Positions 5,824 to 6,200 of a stretch of 6,200 bases of DNA are shown here, in pieces. Below the pieces are notes generated by a model. It searched no databases. It had not been told where the DNA came from and saw only the letters and a program-made list of their open reading frames with translations. Positions within the stretch are counted from its first letter, which is position 1. Every line of letters begins with the position of its first letter. The DNA comes from Chloroflexota bacterium (GTDB taxonomy: Bacteria > Chloroflexota > Anaerolineae > Anaerolineales > UBA4823), in contig JAJZSS010000111.1 in the NCBI GenBank assembly GCA_021849525.1, positions 1 to 6,200 of the forward strand, in the 5' to 3' direction. The position numbers were made by a program, and so were the translations under genes.

Positions 5824-5870
5824 GGATAAAGGACCTGGGGCCCAACCCCATGAAAGGAGGCACCAACTAA
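5739..5870 (+). CDS. C-terminal fragment of a gene upstream of metV, possibly an MvhD-type hydrogenase iron-sulfur subunit
   Basis: The plus frame ending at TAA 5868-5870 gives a 43-residue tail ending in AGRHAGRIKDLGPNPMKGGTN. Its stop overlaps the metV start (TAATG). The frame is open back to a stop at 5685-5687, but 5688-5738 lies over the cytochrome tail of the other strand, so the native gene probably enters from a missing 5' part. The helical end plus LGPNP resembles the C-termini of MvhD-type hydrogenase iron-sulfur subunits, which precede metV in the hdrCBA-mvhD-metVF clusters of acetogens such as Moorella. That assignment rests on a short motif and on context and is tentative. ATG 5739 could by chance look like a true start, but it has no ribosome binding site. 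MvhD passes electrons between hydrogenase and heterodisulfide-reductase-like subunits. Confidence 0.4.
   Translation: MAEARLELNRAAELTPEDLMNLAGRHAGRIKDLGPNPMKGGTN
5853..5860 (+). promoter_or_regulatory. Ribosome binding site of metV
   Basis: AAAGGAGG lies 9 bases before ATG 5870, inside the end of the preceding gene. It supports the TAATG stop-start overlap and translational coupling. Confidence 0.75.
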
Positions 5871-6200
5871 TGATAGTCGCGGAATGGAAGCCCCTGCCCG
5901 AGCTATTGGCCGGGCTCAAGGGCTATAAGAACCTCCTGCTGGTGGGTTGCGCCACCTGCGTGGCCGAATGCGCCGCCGGCGGCGAGCGCGAGGTCAACAC
6001 CCTGGCCCCCACCCTGCATATGGCGCTCAAGAACCAGGGCCAGGACATCAATATCATCACCCGGACCCTGGAACGCGCCTGCGAGCCGGAGTTCGTGGAG
6101 GAGCTGGCGGAGATCGCGCCCCAGGTGGATGCCATCATGAGCCTCTCCTGCGGCATCGGCATGCAGCTTATTGCCGAGCGCTTCTTGGACAAGCCTCTGC
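5870..6200 (+). CDS. metV: MetV-like methylenetetrahydrofolate reductase C-terminal-domain protein (3' end outside window)
   Basis: The first 110 residues are present with no stop. KNLLLVGCATCVAECAAGGE (about 20-39) carries C27-x2-C30-x3-C34, followed by a glycine pair and E39-R40. Further cysteines are C71 (ERACEPEF) and C94 (SLSCGIGMQL). This is the N-terminal signature of the MTHFR C-terminal family (Pfam MTHFR_C). Its stand-alone member MetV partners MetF, which reduces methylene-H4F to methyl-H4F in the methyl branch of the Wood-Ljungdahl pathway. The cysteines are candidate iron-sulfur or metal ligands. Full proteins are roughly 200 residues, so about half is seen. The start is set by AAAGGAGG and the overlap with the upstream stop. 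It has higher G+C than the genes left of 5740. The cluster indicates an anaerobic C1 metabolism, but may belong to a different organism or locus from the left part of the window. Confidence 0.8.
   Translation, partial: MIVAEWKPLPELLAGLKGYKNLLLVGCATCVAECAAGGEREVNTLAPTLHMALKNQGQDINIITRTLERACEPEFVEELAEIAPQVDAIMSLSCGIGMQLIAERFLDKPL

Noticed and set aside
5744..5866. Upstream extension of the minus-strand cytochrome frame to ATG 5866
   Set aside because: The extension lacks CxxCH and any cytochrome-like sequence, is Arg/Ser/Pro-rich, and overlaps the plus-strand frame that feeds into metV with a ribosome binding site and stop-start overlap.
5923..6192. Minus-strand 89-codon open frame opposite metV
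   Set aside because: It is antisense to a recognisable metV frame and has no family features.
1..6200. CRISPR arrays, tRNA genes, insertion-sequence ends or transposase genes
   Set aside because: I saw no regularly spaced repeats, no cloverleaf-like pattern and no transposase motif on either strand.

Overview
The left 5.7 kb looks like the chromosome of a Chloroflexota bacterium, most likely an Anaerolineae relative. The basis is gene content: an ECF sigma factor followed by a membrane protein of DUF5667/DUF5666 type, an RskA-type sigma/anti-sigma pair, and a large orphan protein of a kind I can only place loosely with that group. This is inference; no rRNA or marker gene is present.

Layout. 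On the minus strand, from 1592 to the left edge, an ECF sigma gene is followed after 2 bases by its probable membrane regulator, which runs off the window. On the plus strand, from 1883 to 5605, a second ECF sigma gene, an RskA-like zinc anti-sigma gene and a 766-residue coiled-coil protein of unknown function form a probable operon. The two units diverge from a 290-bp AT-rich spacer (1593-1882). So one spacer serves two unrelated styles of membrane-tethered sigma control: a zinc-binding ZAS/RskA regulator on one side, and a DUF5667/DUF5666 regulator without a zinc motif on the other. The plus-strand sigma gene appears leaderless or nearly so. A 9-base element, GCGTTATAA, lies 12-13 bases before both sigma start codons.

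From about 5606 to 5743 the minus strand carries a terminator hairpin and the last 26 codons of a class I cytochrome c, including the axial-Met motif AMPAW. It is cut off at that motif and no CxxCH heme site follows. From about 5740 to 6200 the plus strand carries the end of a gene resembling the hydrogenase iron-sulfur subunit MvhD, then the first 110 codons of metV, the MTHFR C-terminal-domain partner of MetF in the Wood-Ljungdahl pathway. G+C rises from about 54% (5401-5580) to about 67% (5941-6180), both by hand count.

Two genes that are broken at the same base, in opposite orientation, with a composition shift, suggest a join between unrelated segments near 5730-5745. It is either an assembly or amplification chimera or a real rearrangement. 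Function and taxonomy on the two sides should therefore not be combined until the join is tested.
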